Below are positions 62,233 through 64,000 of a stretch of DNA of 64,000 bases, one piece after another. The notes under the pieces are model-generated. The model made no database searches, was not told where the DNA came from, and saw only the letters and a program-made list of their open reading frames with translations. Numbering within the stretch: position 1 is the stretch's first letter; each line of letters opens with the position of its first letter. A program made the translations under genes and the position numbers. Source of the DNA: Paramecium tetraurelia (taxonomy: Eukaryota; Ciliophora; Oligohymenophorea; Peniculida; Parameciidae); contig NW_001799636.1 of assembly GCF_000165425.1 (NCBI RefSeq), positions 186,001 through 250,000 of the forward strand, written 5' to 3'.

Positions 62233-63912
62233 ATATATTCAATTTAATAGTATAGATTACGTATTTAAAATTATTTAAACTTCTTCTTAATTAATCCTTG
62301 ATTCAAAAAATTAATTGTTTTATTACTTCCAAAGAAAGCTAAGTCAAAATAAGCATAAAGCTATAACCCTTGCAATCATCTCCCTCTGTATTTTTGAAGC
62401 TAAATATTTAAATTAAAATAATACTTCAACTATTACAATCTACTCTTTGAATTTCAATTTTCTTTCCAAATTTAAATATAGCTTACGTATTAAAAAATGT
62501 ATTCTCACTCATATTTATTATTTGATATATCCTCTTATTAAACTTGAGAGTCATAAACTAACTGTATCTATTTGTAATTTTAATTGTAGAGTTCCAAATA
62601 AATAAATCAATATGATATTTTTTTAAATAATAAGTATTATAAAAAAAGAAAGTTTGAATTTTATAAAAAAATTGCTCTAATTTTTAAAATATATGATGAG
62701 AATGTGCTAGTAGAATCATTGAGCAATTAAATAAAGATAAAACATTATTTATAATATCATCTAAAGATATTAATTTTGGATTTAAGGAAAAGATTATAAA
62801 AATCAAAAAGCTTGAAAAATATAATAAAATGGGGATTCTCATCTTATCTTTATTGATTTAATAATTTTTATGATTTCTATGTTTTGATAATTTTGGACTT
62901 GAAAGATTTTAATTATTATTTACACTTCCATTTCTTATAAAAAAATTGTTGTATTAAACTTGATTTTTTTGTTAGATTTTGAGAATGTGACAAAAATTAA
63001 TTAGTATTCCTCCATTGTAGTTCTCAAAGACTATCTCCAAATCTCAGCATGACCTGTGCATTAATTAAGTTAGGAAGGATAAATAAGTAGGTATTTTTTG
63101 ACCAAATCCAAATCTATTAAGGTATGAAAACTTTTTGTTTTCTTATATCTGAAAGATCCATTTTTGATTCACTATATAAGACCTATTATATTTTATAATT
63201 TCTATGTTTTTCTAGAAAATTCATAATTTTAGATGATAATAGACTTGTTTATCCCCAAGGAAATTAAGTGTTTATTGCATAGATCTATTAAGAATGGATC
63301 GTTTAAAATCTTGGTTTTTGTTAGATTTTATTGGGAATTGTAAGACTTAACACTTCATCATCAATTTAACCCTGATTATAAAAAGATTTTGATAGAGATT
63401 GACATTCATTTAAACATAGCACTTGTGACAATCAAATTGATTTGATTTTATGCATAATAGAGTTCTAATACATCTTAAAGAATTAATTAAGAATCTACTT
63501 AATTGTTCATGAGAACAAACGATTTCAGTTCTTTAATTTTAATTTGAACCCTATATAAAATAGTTAAAAAATAAACTTATTGGTAAGACTATGATTACTA
63601 AAAATGTGGAATTCATATTTTAAGAATCCTTCTTATATTTTATCATGTGATAAAGAGTATTGGGATAGGTTCTAGAGTGTAAAGATTTGAGGCAAGTTTT
63701 TTAGCGACTGCTTTTGATCTTGATACGATAGTTTAAATTGAGAATAATATTTAATTTGTAAAATATTCAAATTTTGGGATGAATAAAATTTATAGTCAAT
63801 ATAATCTTGAGAGACTACGATTAAAATAATCTGACAAGGATTCATTGAAATTAGAAAGTAATTTAGACATAGTATTTTAAAGGAAGTGATGTGAAAAGGG
63901 GAACTGGAAAGA
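62233..63912. other. AT-rich intergenic stretch
   Basis: About 1.7 kb, very AT-rich, with TGA in all frames. A short phrase (TTTGTTAGATTTT) occurs twice, near 62970 and 63315. No gene or RNA recognised. Confidence 0.55.
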
Positions 63913-64000
63913 ATGCAATTAGAAAGATCTTTGGAATAGATGAAGGTAGTAAACATGAATATGACATTTATGAGAAGTAATAACTAGATGCATTTAAGAA
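63913..64000 (+). CDS. Possible gene start at right edge
   Basis: An ATG at 63913 opens MQLERSLEQMK. A following GTAGTA...GAG segment of 29 nt would be a legal intron with continuation KQQLDAFK in frame to the window end. Reading it without splicing is also open. Too short to judge function. Confidence 0.3.

Noticed and set aside
1-64000. Standard genetic code with TAA and TAG as stops
   Set aside because: It breaks every conserved protein found (actin, transketolase, helicase, ABC transporter) into pieces, whereas code 6 gives full-length families.
1-64000. tRNA genes, CRISPR arrays, transposons or virus-like elements
   Set aside because: No cloverleaf-like box pairs, spaced repeats, transposase motifs or terminal repeats were recognised by eye; a tRNAscan run would be needed to exclude tRNAs fully.

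Overview
The window comes from the macronuclear genome of a ciliate, almost certainly Paramecium. Long protein frames open only when TAA and TAG are read as glutamine and TGA is the sole stop. The genes are interrupted by very short introns (18-32 nt, GTA...TAG/AAG), intergenic gaps are often only 25-150 bp, and the DNA is very AT-rich. All gene models below use that code. Most were checked by requiring that the spliced length be a whole number of codons ending in TGA. No tRNA, rRNA, CRISPR array, virus-like element or transposon was recognised.

Layout. 1-3.6 kb: a truncated gene, a protein with two cyclic-nucleotide-binding domains and a small Cys-rich protein. 4.8-8.4 kb (minus): a Not4-like RRM protein, SF-assemblin and a RING/B-box protein. 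8.5-17.1 kb: a kinesin, a small Tim protein, a kinesin-9-like motor and several ciliate proteins of unknown function. 17.7-18.9 kb: actin. 19.8-20.9 and 40.3-41.4 kb: two paralogous secreted proteins. 22.3-24.6 kb: an isolated single-exon gene that appears to encode nine tandem ubiquitin-like domains. 26.6-33.1 kb: a Myb protein, a coiled-coil protein, a CFAP70-like TPR protein and a second TPR-like protein. 33.2-40.0 kb: a DEAD-box helicase with an Asn-rich repeat tail, a PHO80-type cyclin, an SSF1/PPAN ribosome-biogenesis factor and an unknown protein. 42-49.4 kb: an unknown protein, FKBP-TPR, a serine carboxypeptidase, a peroxisomal ABCD half-transporter and a NEK kinase. 49.9-62.2 kb: transketolase, a rhodanese plus dual-specificity phosphatase, a protein kinase, a membrane protein, the Rab geranylgeranyltransferase beta subunit, a BRE1-like RING protein and a processive-type GT2 glycosyltransferase. 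62.2-64 kb is AT-rich with a possible gene start at the edge.

There is no operon logic. The content is ordinary housekeeping (translation, ribosome assembly, central carbon metabolism, peroxisome, Rab prenylation) mixed with several cilium or basal-body genes (SF-assemblin, kinesin-9, CFAP70-like, NEK, actin). The most unusual item is the nine-domain ubiquitin-like protein. Three otherwise good genes (Not4-like, the first kinesin, GT2) each carry one frame change inside a conserved block that no convincing intron explains.
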